Shown here piece by piece: positions 23,780-36,470 of a stretch of DNA of 64,000 nt (position 1 is its first letter; each line of letters starts with the position of its first letter). The notes below the pieces were generated by a model. It worked only from the letters and a program-made list of their open reading frames with translations. It was not told where the DNA came from and searched no databases. Source of the stretch: Selaginella tamariscina. Its lineage: Eukaryota; Streptophyta; Lycopodiopsida; Selaginellales; Selaginellaceae. Where the stretch lies: contig PUQB01000214.1 in the NCBI GenBank assembly GCA_003024785.1, forward strand, positions 34,045 to 98,044, written 5' to 3'. A program made the translations under genes and the position numbers.

Positions 23780-25591
23780 ATGGAGATTGAGATGAAAGTG
23801 CAGCCGTTTGATATAGCATTTCATCCAGGCGCAGATCTGGTCGCGGCAGGATTGATTTCAGGAAGAATTTCACTCTACAGGTACTCCGATCCCACAGAGA
23901 CACACAGAATTTGGTCATATCGGGCACATAAGAAAGGACTCTGTTCGAGCCCTAATTTGTAAACACGGGACAGACTCTGCTCTCTGTTTCCCGGACCGAT
24001 CAATCCAGGCCACAGATGTGCAAACCGACAGCCGACCGCGCGGCTATCGGATGCCCACGAAGCGGCGATTAATCGGATTGAGAATCTGACGGAGTCTACT
24101 GTTGTTACCGGTGATGATGAGGGGATGGTTAAGATCTGGGACACGCGGCAGAATTCCTGCATTGGATCGATACAGTGCCATGAAGATTATGTTACGGATT
24201 TTGAGTTTGTTCCTGATACAATGCAGATTCTTTCTGTGGGTGGTGATGGTACACTTTGTGTCAGCAATATGAGAAGGTGTCTCTCTCTCTCTCTCTCTCC
24301 TCTCCTCTCTTCTCTCTTCTCTCTCTCTCTTCTCTATCTATGTATGTATGTATGTATGTCTCTGTGTGTGTTGTACAGGAGAGAGAGAAATACATGCATG
24401 CATAGATATTGGCATATTTACTATGTTTACTATCTATACTTACTATATATGTAATATCATACATATAGACGTGTTTCTGCGTATGCTCAGAGTGCGTGTT
24501 TATATCATATTTAATCACGAACATCTATATATAGTTCATACCTGGGTATTATATATATTCTAATGATGTATAGATTTGAATATATAATGTGTTATGCATA
24601 GAATCATGTATATGTGGAGTACACACTATCTAACATTTTTTGCTATAAGCTTATATGCGCCAGACCACACACGTGGTTATGTTAGTGCATTAAATCAATG
24701 TAATATAATTGTGTTGTGTTAGCATCTGTATGTACATTAATATTGGCGTACTTATTTCAGGAACAGAGTTGATTTTAAATCGGAGTTCTCTGAAAGAGGA
24801 GCTTTTATCTGTGTTGAGGGTGAAAAATGGACGTAAAGTTGTATGTGGATCTCAACAAGGAGTTCTTCTGCTTTACACTTGGGGGAGTTTGCAGATTGTA
24901 GTGACAGGTATATTGTGTGTGTGTGTGTATACATACGACGTTCATGTTTTCGTTAAATGACGGTATATTATATTTAGATATAAGTTTATATCTATACATC
25001 CATACATACAGGTTTGTGGGGATCCGAATTCGGTAGATGCAATGTTGAAGTTGGATAGGACACTGTAATAACGGGTTCGGCAGATGGGTTATTAGAACAA
25101 GTGTCTATACTTCCCTCCAGGTACGTTTGTGGATGTGTGTGTGTTTGTTTGATAATTAAATGTGACAATTCTAAGCAATTACATAATACTATCTTTGTAT
25201 TATACGGACCTCTCTCTCTCACACACATAACACATACTTTTAGTAATGTATATGGATATGCAGTAGTACAATTAATGCATATATATATATGTATTATAGT
25301 TTATTTTAACTAAGACAATGTTATAGCAGGATAACAGGGTTATTGGGGAGCATTCAGATTATCCCGTGGAGAGGCTGGGGGTTTCTCATGATGGGGCTAT
25401 TCTTGGAGTATATCCCTGACAAAAATGTTTGAAGCTATGGGATTTGAGGGGTATTGGAGAATTCAAGGGCAATACAGTTGTCTCTTGCGGTTGCTATGGA
25501 GTTTGATGACGATGAAGTGAGGACTGAAGGAAACAGGGGAGTTAAAGGGAAGAGTGTGGCTAACGATTCTTCCTTTTTTGCGGATCTTTGA
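23780..25591 (+). CDS. WDR55: WD repeat-containing protein 55 (WDR55), frame-disrupted
   Basis: A WD40 beta-propeller protein. Plant and animal WDR55 are nuclear/nucleolar proteins linked to rRNA processing and, in plants, to DDB1-CUL4 ligases and gametogenesis (family knowledge). Four exons fit: 23780-24276, 24761-24907, 25012-25120 and 25330-25591, about 338 codons against about 350 in Arabidopsis. The start MEIEMKVQPFDIAFHPG aligns with the plant N-terminus. An in-frame ATG further up (23615) is less likely. Typical blocks are VAAGLISGRISLYRYS, VVTGDDEGMVKIWDTRQ, VGGDGTLCVSNMRR, KNGRKVVCGSQQGVLLLYTW and the C-terminal SSFFADL. All introns have GT-AG ends. At least seven one- or two-base indels shift the frame (for example near 23938, 24030, 24790, 24890, 25022 and 25066), several in G or A runs. 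It is either a pseudogene or an error-bearing sequence. Its stop lies 126 bases from that of SPAG6 on the other strand. Confidence 0.85.
24277..24360. repeat. CT-rich and TATG microsatellite in WDR55 intron 1
   Basis: The 5' end of the intron is a run of CT dinucleotides broken by TCCT and TTCT, followed by about five TATG units. It starts directly after the GT donor. Confidence 0.7.
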
Positions 25592-25717
25592 AGGTTAATC
25601 AGGTAAATATATATATGCATATAAATTTCTTTAAAACCACCTACAAATTTTTAAACAGAATATTCGACTCTGAGTTAACAAAATGTTTATTATTTATACA
25701 GAAAATTACTCACTTAA

Positions 25718-27718
25718 TTAACCCACAGAAATAGGTGGTTTAGCACCAGTAAGCTTCTTAAGTAATACCTCCGGGTAGCTTGGGGAGTAATAATGCACAA
25801 TTTCCACAGGATAAACTGTTAATCACGTCTATATACTCCCGTAACTCCGTCCCGGCTCCGCCTGATGTCTGATCTTTCTCAAACCCTCCAGATGTCACAA
25901 ACTTTGCCCTTGCATCCCCATCTGCACCCAACACCTTCGCCAGCTGACCCAATACATATTTTAATATGCCCTCAGGTAACATAGGCCCCTGTATAATAAC
26001 ATTTTATTAATTATTTAAATTCATTTTTAATTATATAATTATAATTATATAGTGCATAATATATGATATAATGCATATACCAACCTGTAATAGAGAATCC
26101 AATGCAGGAAGGTGAGTTAGCTTATCAGAGATGTTCTTGAGAGACTTCTTGCACTTAGACTGTAAATCTTCACTACTTGTCTTCGACAGAATACGTGGAA
26201 ACGAGGTGAGGGAGAACGCCTGCCTCGGCCACGGCGAGGGCGTGGACGGGGCTGTGCTTTCCTATCTGCCCGAGTGACCATGCAGCAGCGCTCTTTATGT
26301 GGTCCTCTTGCTCGTGGATTAGTGCAGTCGACAGTGCGGGTATACCCCCGAGGCTATCACTGAACTCGATAGGACCTCATCAAATGCTGCTATGTATCCT
26401 ATTGCCATAATGCCTGGAATATTCACGGAGATGAGAACAAACACACACGCACGCGCACGCATACCAGGCAAACGCTCGTTCCCATATGTGTTAGCAATAT
26501 TCTCAATGAGAACATTGAGTCCACCGGCACCCACGAAAATCTGAGCAAGCTCCGGTGTGTGTTTCACAACCTCTCGTATTAAAGTTGCAGCGTTTCTTCT
26601 GAGCTGAGGATCACAGTCTCGCAGACAACCGAACATTTTCGGAAAGATCTCTTGCGATACAACAGCCTATACACAATGTGTTGTGTGCGTGCGCGTGTGT
26701 GTATAAGTGTGTATAAAACTCACCTCTGCTTGATCTTCAATATGCTTTGCGAAATGACTTAGGCACAAACAAGCCTGAAAATAAGAGTTTAGTATACACA
26801 CCTGCATACACACATAGAAACGCACGTACCAACGTCTTATCTTCACATCAGCGTGCGTGATAAGTGTAGCAATATGGGGGTAACGCACCAGCTTCGATCA
26901 CCACTTGTGCCAACTCCGGGGTGTGTTTCCCTATCTCAGCAAGTGCTGTTGCAGATGAACCACGAAGTGCTACCTCAGGCTCCTGAACGACGTTATCTCA
27001 TTACACACACGCAACGCGCACGGACGCACGTACCTGAACACATAATATGAGAAAACCAATTGCTCTTGCATCAGCAACAGCTTGGGCTAGACGTGCTTAA
27101 TGTCTAGCACATTAGCGAGCGTAGAAGCGCCTGCTTCCTTGACCGATGGATCGAATTCTTCCAGAGACTGTACAAGTGGTTCCAACGCTCCAGATTCAAC
27201 TACTGCTGGGCAAGTCCTGCAGTGTGTTAGCAACTGCCCGTAGTACATTTGCTGCTGCCTTCTTATTATGTCTATTGTTGTCCCTGTATTACAGAATACA
27301 TGTGTATATGTACACATACACATATACACATATATATACCTCAATGGGAAGAGAAACCTGTTCAAGGATCTTCTCAGTTACAAAGGACCTCTGCAAGCTC
27401 CTCACTGTAGTTAGCGAGTCTCGATAGTCCCAATGCTGCCAATTGCTGTATCTGCGGTATGCAATCCAATAGAAGGGGACGGAGCAGCACCATAACTCCG
27501 GCATTGTGTAGTATCTCCACATTCTGTGAAGACCCCATGCAATGTTCAAGTTTTGATCACAGTGCGGATTCTCCATACGAAAATGCAGAGGAGAAGAGAG
27601 AGAGAGAGAGAGAGAGAACCTGTGGCTTAATTGCGAGCTCTGCTATTGTTCTTGCAAACAGTGTCCTGGATTTCTGGAAACTCTCGACAACTTGAAGGAT
27701 TGAACGCGCCTGCGCCAT
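25718..27718 (-). CDS. SPAG6: Armadillo-repeat flagellar central-pair protein PF16/SPAG6, frame-disrupted
   Basis: PF16/SPAG6 stabilises the C1 microtubule of the axonemal central pair and is needed for flagellar beating. Eight exons fit, in gene order: 27620-27718, 27340-27523, 27034-27283, 26830-26982, 26724-26774, 26465-26666, 26085-26413 and 25718-25988. Together they give about 513 codons, close to the family's usual 500-570. The start is MAQARSILQVVESFQKSR. Armadillo-like repeats with the signature HTPELAQVVIEAG and HTPELAQIFVGAGG recur. The C-terminal AKFVTSGGFEK and INSL blocks, and in another frame VEIVHYYSPSYPEVLL, match the family tail. Donors and acceptors are canonical. At least seven small indels break the frame (for example near 27390, 27230, 27110, 26878, 26330 and 25812), while exons 5 and 6 are clean. 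It shares a head-to-head intergenic region with U2AF35. The family assignment is firm; whether the gene is functional is open. Confidence 0.9.
27597..27618. repeat. GA microsatellite at the SPAG6 intron 1 donor
   Basis: About ten GA units (CT on the gene strand) begin right at the donor of SPAG6 intron 1. The layout resembles the CT run at the WDR55 intron 1 donor. Confidence 0.7.
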
Positions 27719-28578
27719 GGCTGTTGCGATCTACATTTGTTCATCGTGCCAATTACATAGCGCGCGTAAAATTTCAAATTTTCAAATTTTCAAAATTTGA
27801 ATCCTGGATTTTCAGATGACAGCAGCCGTGAAGCCGCTTGGTACAAGATTGGAGGTGGACACGTGGAGCGCCGAAAGCCGTAGATTAGATTTTCATGCGA
27901 AGTCGACAGTTGAGGAAACTGAAAGACGCTCTGTTTTTAGGGCGTCTATGTGTATAAATTATTATATGCTATTATCTTAAAGATTCACATATATATTATA
28001 TCATGTTATATTCATGTCACAGTGTAACGCAATTTAATTCATTTTAACACATAAATATTATATAGTTATGTTTAAATATGTTATGTAGCTTCCTTAAGTT
28101 ATATAAAGTTCCTTTATTTTAAATTCAAATCTAAGCTATTTTAATTAGGCGCATATCTTTACTTAAATACTAATTAAAAAATTAATATGTAATATATTAA
28201 GGGTTAAATACTGTGATTAAATATAAATAAAATATAAATTGGCTCATGCCATTTGAAGAAATGAATTGGCTAATTATTATGTAATTGTAATATAACGATG
28301 CATGGTTATTCAAATCAATTTTAAGAGGGAGTATTGTGCACTTTAAAAATTAGGTAACATAATATAATTATATAATAAATAATGATATAACTACATGCTA
28401 TTAAAAAATATAATTGTTTATATAAACTTTTATAGTACAATTATTGTTCAAATTAAATCAACATGACTCATGTGAAAATGTTTAAAATGTAACTAATGTT
28501 AGGGTATAAAATCAACGGATCGTGTGGCGGTGGCCAGTTCTAGGGTTCGAGCGCTAGGGTATACAGATTTGAGCAGCT
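27719..28578. promoter_or_regulatory. divergent intergenic region between SPAG6 and U2AF35
   Basis: About 860 bases separate the two start codons, which point away from each other, so both promoters must lie here. A TTTCAAATTTTCAAAATTTG block near 27768-27797 folds on itself. The rest, from 27.95 kb on, is AT-rich. No distinct TATA box could be assigned to either gene with confidence. Confidence 0.4.
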
Positions 28579-30144
28579 ATGGCGGAGCACTTGGCTTCCA
28601 TCTTCGGCACAGAGAAGGATCGTGTCAACTGTCCTTTCTACTTCAAGATCGGTGCTTGCCGCCATGGCGATCGCTGCTCCAGGCTTCACAACAAGCCTAC
28701 AATCAGCCCCACTCTTCTCCTCTCCAACATGTACCAGCGACCCGATATGGCCGCTCCGGGTGTCGATCTGAACGGCCAGACCTTGGATCAGAAGAAGATC
28801 CAGGAACATTTCGAGGTAAAATTCTTATCTCAAATCTATTAATGGCTCTATTAATCCCTCCAAATCTTACTTGCGCATCTATTGAAATTCCGTTTCTGCT
28901 GAAAATTCCTCTTTATGGCGCTGTGTGAAAATTCATCTATGGTCGAATGATTTGTGTTGACAATTAGTCTAAAAACTTTGTATATTATGATACAAATCTG
29001 TTGCAAATTTGCCATTTCTGACGTGGGCTTTTGTTCTTTTACAGGATTTCTATGAGGACATGTTTGAGGCTTAGCAAGTATGGTGAAATCGAGAGTCTGA
29101 ATGTTTGCGACAATCTGGCCGACCATATGGTATGTTATTTCATGAGGGTTAGATTAAAAGTGTCAGTATTTAGATTAAGTACTTAGAATAAGGAGTTTAT
29201 AAGAAACGTAGTGTTAATTTTATGTGTACAGTTAGGTACTTGCGAGAAAAAGAATCATTGTGTGAAAATCGACGGTTTGATTGATGGTACACTGTTTTTT
29301 CTTTTTCTCGGTTCGGAATGATGAACTTATCATTCTTATGTTTTTGTTTGCAGGTCGGCAATGTGTACGTGCAATTCAGAGAGGAAGATGAAGCTGCTGC
29401 CGCTCTCAAGGCGTTAACAGGACGTTTCTTATGCAGGTCGTCCTATTATTGTGGATTTTCTCCCGGTAACTGACTTTCGTGAAGCAACTTGTCGCCAATA
29501 TGAGGGAAACACATGCAACCGTGGCGGCTACTGCAATTTCATGCATCTGAGGAGGATTGGCAGGTAACGTTCTAGATGAAGATTTTCTTGCTACGTTTAT
29601 GTATATATATTACATTTATATAAGAAGTATGTGAATCTTATTGATGTACAGCTTTTGTAAGTATCTCTTCTCTGTACGTACAGGGAACTGAGGCGCAGGT
29701 TGTTCGGGGGGTACAGGGGCAGGCGAAGCGGGCGTAGCAGGAGCAGGAGCTACAGTCCGCCAGCACGCAGGGAAGAAAGGCGCAAGGACGACGATAGAGA
29801 CAGGGACAGGGACAGGCGCCGCAGTAGGCACGATGACCGTGACCGCGACCGTGAATATCACAAGCACGACAAATCTCGTAAGAGAGAGAGCCGCAGCAGC
29901 AGTCCCCGCCGCGCTGGCCGCGAGGGAAGGTATGTCTCTAGTGTATTCAATTCAGAATCTACATGTTGTTTTTTTTCTCAATCTCTCCCTCTGTGCAACA
30001 TAACTGTATCCAATTCAGAATTTATATACATGTAAATATTGTTTGTTTATTCTCTGTGAGTTGTATATGTACATGTGTCTGCATCCCACATATAATGCCG
30101 ATTATATGGTGATTATATAGTAGCTAATGTGTCTGTTCGTAAAG

Positions 30145-30180
<36 letters not shown>

Positions 30181-30450
30181 GACACACGTAATGCTTCAAT
30201 GATACTTCGAGAAGAAACTTCTTTGTTATACCCTTAATAACCTAATGTTTAGTTATACACCGTTTATGTATATACAGACTTAACTAAGCAACAGATGTTT
30301 TTTGTTAGAGTTTATATATATCTGTATTTGTTAATGTGCAGTGTGGAGAGGCGAGCTCGGATTGAGCAATGGAACCGTGAACGCGAGGAGCAAAACGCCT
30401 TGGAGGAAGCAAACGGAAACAACAATGGCCACGTCGCGGCCGACGATTGA
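28579..30450 (+). CDS. U2AF1: U2 auxiliary factor small subunit (U2AF35), frame-disrupted
   Basis: U2AF35 reads the AG at 3' splice sites as partner of U2AF65 during early spliceosome assembly in the nucleus. Exons: 28579-28815, 29045-29129, 29354-29563, 29684-29929 and 30342-30450, about 295 codons, the plant length. Order of domains: first CCCH zinc finger ([20 protein letters not shown], residues about 18-37), a UHM/RRM-like domain ending [18 protein letters not shown], second CCCH finger ([19 protein letters not shown]), then an RS-type tail rich in Arg, Ser and RD repeats. The tail ends [10 protein letters not shown]. The start [20 protein letters not shown] is the classic plant start. 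Two indels disturb the frame, one near 29068 in exon 2 and one near 29431 in exon 3. Splice sites are canonical throughout. A splice donor 12 bases beyond the stop points to a 3'-UTR intron. Confidence 0.93.
30145..30186. repeat. CT then CA microsatellite in U2AF35 intron 4
   Basis: A run of about eight CT units passes directly into about ten CA units, inside the last coding intron. Confidence 0.75.
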
Positions 30451-30462
30451 TCGGATATTCCG

Positions 30463-30960
30463 GTGAGTTGCCCTTTACCCTTTTCCCATAGTATGTACTC
30501 TTATCTCCAGGTGGCATCTCACAGAACTTACTCTGTGCAGGTGTGCAGGGCACCCACCTTTTCTTGCAGTGTTGTTGCACTCCCTTAGCTCTTCTTGTAT
30601 GTGCTTGTGTGTGTGCTGCTGCATCTTTTGCATTTATTTTACATTTCTCATGTGTGTGTGTATGCATTACTTACTAACTCATAGCAGGATATATGCAGTC
30701 GGGTGTATGTTCTATTTACAGGCCTGTTACAGGTGTTTTACAGGATTGTGCTAGATACATATATATGTATGAGTGTTTGCAGGCGTTTACAGGATATACA
30801 TAGATACATATGTTTGTTTTTCTTGTGTTTACAGCCTGTTGCAGGTTTTACAGGATATATAGATATGTGTGTACACACGTTGTGTATGCTGGAGCTAATT
30901 ATGTGTTTTTGTTTTGTGGGTATTTTGAAATGCAGGTTGATGAATGAAGATATGCAGGGT
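30463..30960 (+). promoter_or_regulatory. 3'-UTR intron of U2AF35 with a cluster of acceptor-like sites
   Basis: A strong donor (CGGTGAGTT) begins at 30463, 12 bases after the stop codon. Acceptor-like sites follow at CTCTGTGCAG (ending 30540) and then in a dense cluster between about 30716 and 30865. There TTTACAGG, TTACAGG or TTGCAGG occurs about eight times, with one more AATGCAGG near 30935. Any of these could serve as 3' splice site, so alternative 3'-UTR splicing is plausible. The donor lies under 50 bases after the stop, so this junction alone would not be expected to trigger nonsense-mediated decay. Function is inference. Confidence 0.45.
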
Positions 30961-30999
30961 CTGAGCTTTTATGTGTAACAGACTTTTGTAGAACCCACT

Positions 31000-31330
31000 A
31001 CTGTTTTAATCTAATGGTTTTTAACTATTTATGTGTTTCACATATTTAATTTTCAATTAATTATTTTAAGTTAAATTTTATCCAGTTAGTTGATTAATTA
31101 TTTTAACAGTACATTAATTATGAATTACAACCTTAAGATGCTTTCGTGTCAAAGTTTTACGAGTTCGATATAAATCTTAGTTTTATAATTGTACATTTGA
31201 ACAAGAATTAATTTTGAAATAAATATAAATTTAAAGTTTTTTGTTTTAATATACTGTATTTGATCATAATAGTTTTATAAATTGACGTAAATTTTTTTAA
31301 TAATTAATTCAATTTAAAATAAAATTAATT
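31000..31330 (-). repeat. AT-rich dispersed repeat, relative of 61.6-62.2 kb
   Basis: Reverse-oriented blocks such as CCTTAAGATGCT, GATATAAATCTTA and AATAAATATAAATTT match those in the tandem duplication at 61.6-62.2 kb. It is non-coding. It lies between U2AF35 and HINT. Confidence 0.35.
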
Positions 31331-31965
31331 GAGCATGACAGTATGTAACAATATAAAATACACGCGTGCACGTGTACATACACACCACGAGGGAAGTCAT
31401 TTGAGAGAAGCTCCTTATCCTATTTATTTACTTATACTAAATTATAATATTAAATCTATTAAACAATATATACTCAAATGTAAAAACCTATATAAGCATC
31501 TTAATTGGAGTATTTTCTTTAAATTTATATTTAAAAACTGGCCGTAGCAGTAGTAAACTGTGTCGTCGTTGATAGATTATTTATAAGAATGAAATTTAAT
31601 TATGAAGAGAGATATATTTAATGAAATTATTTATGAAGTTCTAAATTAAATTATTATGCATAACTTCTAGTGCAATGATCGATTTGCAATAAAAGGGTTT
31701 ATGAAATTTGCAGAATATTCATTTCTCAACTTAAAACATTTTTAATTTCTGTTCTGATTGTCGTATTGTCTATAGTTGATTAATATTTATATCAAATAAA
31801 TGAAGTAATTAAAATTTATTTCTTAAATAGTACTCTCCTTTACCCGGTTCTAAATATAAATCATCATTGTGTATGTTTCGTGCTATATACCAAGCAAGAA
31901 TAAGAATATACGCAATTATAAAACGAAGCCACGTGTCAGCTGTACAGAAGTTTAGGGTCTTGGCA

Positions 31966-33221
<1,256 letters not shown>

Positions 33222-33266
33222 TGGTGTTATTTACTTTTTATGTGTGGCTTGGTTAAGTTAATAAAT

Positions 33267-33269
<3 letters not shown>

Positions 33270-33299
<30 letters not shown>
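33270..33299. repeat. TA microsatellite 3' of HINT
   Basis: Fifteen TA units, about 50 bases after the HINT stop codon. Confidence 0.85.
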
Positions 33300-33300
<1 letters not shown>

Positions 33301-33559
33301 CATACTCAAATGTGTATGTTTATGTGCATATGCACGTGCGTGTGTGTGTGAGAATACATCTATTTACATATATACCCCGAAACTATATTCATAAAACTTA
33401 AGCATTACAAAATTGGTGATTTATTAGTGTAACCAGAGGTTAATTTAAACTCATTATATATCATTTTATATGGATATATACCCCTCAAATTTTAACTATA
33501 AAACTTCACAGTATTCAACATTATAAAGTTGAGACTTTCTTTAAATGATTAATTACTAT

Positions 33560-34860
33560 ATCCAGGCGTTAGTTTTGACTATATGCTGTAAAAATAATAA
33601 TTCTGTAGTGAATGCTGTGAATAAATATTTGAAACATTATATGTGTTTTACATCATTATTGTTTAAAACCAGTGATATATGCCGTAGTAAAAAAATGTTA
33701 TGGATTAGTAATTAAATTAAATTAATAATTAATAAACTAGTAATTAAATTAAAAATTAAACATTTTCTAAGTATTTTTTGACTATTAATCACTGTTTAAA
33801 ACATACAGGTGACTCCATACATGTCCGGAGTAGAGTTATTTTGTATATAAAATAAATCTCATATAAATAGACATTTTAATTTAGCATATAATTATTATAA
33901 AATATTAGATATACTATTATAAATAAGGACTCTTCAAAATATTCCAGAATTAATGAAGTAATTTTTTTGTTTAAATTAAATTTTGAAAACTCATTGGTTA
34001 CCCAAGAAAAGGACTCATCGCTCGTGCTGTATGAAATGCTTTAACGAAGGCTTTAAATAATTTTAATTTACAAATTTAAGATTTTACTAATTTAGCTTTA
34101 TTTAATTGGATTAGTTTTAGACTTATAATTAACAATGCATATAAAACTGTATACATCAATATTTACAAAGAAAACATACAAATAAATTTTAACATCTTTA
34201 CTATATTATATATGTGTTTGTGTAATAAATCATGCCCGAGTTAAGCTTATCCCCATTTTGCCACTCTCCTTATGTCTATAGAAATGTACTTCGTCCCCTT
34301 CACGAGGCCCATAAGCACGAACAAACTCACTCCAATCCGATCTAATTATCGTCTCCTTCTTATCATTAGTGTGTAATTATAATTATACTCAAACTTCCAC
34401 ACTCTACCACTCTCATCGACGACCTCGAGCTCTATCTTCCCTTGTAACTTCACAGAGGAGGTCTTGTTTAAGGTGTTTAATTCCTTAATGAAGTGTTTAG
34501 CAGTCTTGCTTGATAAACACAACCTTAAACTCTTAGGGTTTGCATCAGTGTGTGTGAGCCTCTTAGAGAAGAGATGTTCCCATTTACCACTAGTGCCCTC
34601 CACCGGCTCAGAGTATTGTATTACTTGTGTATTACTTGTGGGCTTATTGGGCTTGTTATCTGCTTGGCGCCTTTGTTCTTTGGACAAGGCACATGTATAT
34701 GTTCTTCTTCTTCGTGTGCTAGTGAACATGTTGGGCGTTTTAATCCCAGTACTACCTCCATTTGTAAGATTAGGGTTATATTTTTATTTCATTTATACCC
34801 TTAGAAATTGCCTTTAATTCCTTTGAAAAGGTTATGTTACCTTTGGTAATTAACTGCTTG
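33560..34860 (-). repeat. left arm of a 1.3-kb inverted repeat
   Basis: Read in reverse, this segment matches 37575-38960 over nearly its whole length, with scattered substitutions and indels. Matching blocks run from near the AAGGTAACATAA block, through the B3 gene, to the GTAAAACAC and AAATATTTATTCA blocks at the far end. The spacer between arms is about 2.7 kb. Confidence 0.75.
34230..34761 (-). CDS. B3 DNA-binding domain protein, copy 1 (frame-disrupted)
   Basis: A small plant-specific B3 domain protein; B3 domains bind DNA in factors such as RAV, ARF, LAV and REM. The segment from 34729 down codes for a basic stretch (STRRRRTYTC), then EHLFSKRLTHTDANPKSLRL, a KTAKHFIKEL helix, KLQGKIELEVVDESGRVWKF and EYNYNY. 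In another frame follow RSDWSEFVRAYGPREGDEVH, FYRHKESGKMGISLTRA and TGA. These are the first strand, the GRVW strand and the WSEFV...GDEVHFYR block that mark the fold. Two small indels separate the frames, one near the N-terminus (about 34735) and one near 34375. ATG at 34759-34761 (MEVVLGLKRPT) is the likelier start, since copy 2 has the same lead. No introns are seen. No other domain is present, so partners and targets are unknown. Confidence 0.65.
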
Positions 34861-34869
34861 TTGTTAAAT

Positions 34870-36470
34870 GTATAGGATTTATAACCAGAATATATGCATT
34901 TATTCTATATATAAGGGCTTTATAATATAATCGTTAATTTTCTTAAGTAATTGTTCTGATATGGATATAGATTTCATTATATTTTATTCAAGATAACAAA
35001 AAATAATAAATTTAAAAACTTAAGAATAAACTCATTATATTAAACATAATAATTAAGTTAATAATTAATAAATAATTATGTCAATATATAAAATTTAAAG
35101 AATAAATTACTAAGTTAAAAAAACAACCGGGGTTAACTTAGGAATATATTTATTAAGATATAATTAAAGTTAAAATAATTAAATAATTAAATTCATTAAC
35201 GATTATCCCTAAATCTTAAATTCACATGACACTATATTGAATTATGCATGGTCATAGCATGCATGACCCAAGTGTTAGGCATAAACTTATCAAGTTAAAA
35301 ATAATAATTAAGTAAAGAATAAACTCATACATAAAAATTGAATTAATTAGAAATAAAACTCACTATGTTAAGGATTATTAAATTAGGTAAATCTGAAGTT
35401 AAAAAAAAAATTCACTAGGTTAATATAATAAAATCAAAATTTAGATTAAAATAAACTCATTAAATTAAATTAATGAATAATCTTTATAATTAAATAGTTA
35501 AGCCAGGTATATAAACTTTATCTTATTAAGATAATAATTAAATTAAAAATTCAGTTTAGATATAAATTCACTAGGTTAGGATAACAATCGATTCATTATT
35601 TATTAAATAATAAGCACTAACATTGGGTGTGTATTAGTTATTAAATAAAGTTTATACAATAGAACCTGTCTAAATTAAATATATTGAAACCAAATTTAAA
35701 TTAAATTTAAATTAGATAAGGTTTTAAATAAAAAAGTTTAACATGTCTTTTGCCTAACAAGTTAAGGCCACTCGGTCCATTCACACCCAAACATTCTAAT
35801 GCATTATCACATGTCTTAAATTTATACTTTGTTATCACGGTGTTGTGTGCATATGTAGGTTATAACTAAAATGGGCATAATATATAAAATGAGAATATAA
35901 AATAAATATTAATTAATATTTAAGTTTTAATTTTTATTTAATTATTTAGTAAATATATATTTAAATCTTTTTTAAAAATATTATTTTAAAAAATATTCTT
36001 TTAATATTAAAAAATGTTAATTAAATATTTAAAATTATTAATATTATTAAAAATGGACTATAGACATATCTAATTTAGTTACAACGTGCGTATGTGTGCT
36101 GATAATGTTTACACGCTGATGTACTTATTTTTCCAATTATCTAAAAGGAGATGGATCAAGTAGAAATATGTTCACAACGATTGTTTGATGCCAAAAGGTA
36201 TGCAACAGTGGTGTACGTATATAGAGAGAGTTACTAGTTTTGTACTGTGGCTGCAGCAGAGAAGAAACTCAAATCCTTACAGAAGAAGGCCAGTCTGTCT
36301 GGATTGTAAAAGAAACCGATTTAGAAAAGTCAACATGAATAGCTTCCATCAGGTTAGATAAGCACTGTAGAAGGGTTATACATTAACTCGGAAGGTCTTT
36401 TTCATTTATATGCTCTAAATGCATATAAAATTATTAAAATAATTAATTTAATTAATTATGATTAAAGGGA
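34870..36470. other. AT-rich spacer inside the inverted repeat
   Basis: Extremely AT-rich, with recurring TTAATAATTAA-like text. No gene is seen. A short coding-looking patch lies nearby at about 36151-36222 (see rejected items). Confidence 0.5.

Noticed and set aside
36151-36350. Short coding-looking patch starting ATGGATCAAGTAG
   Set aside because: About 24 plausible codons and a basic stretch after it, but no recognised family, no clear splice sites and no partner exons.
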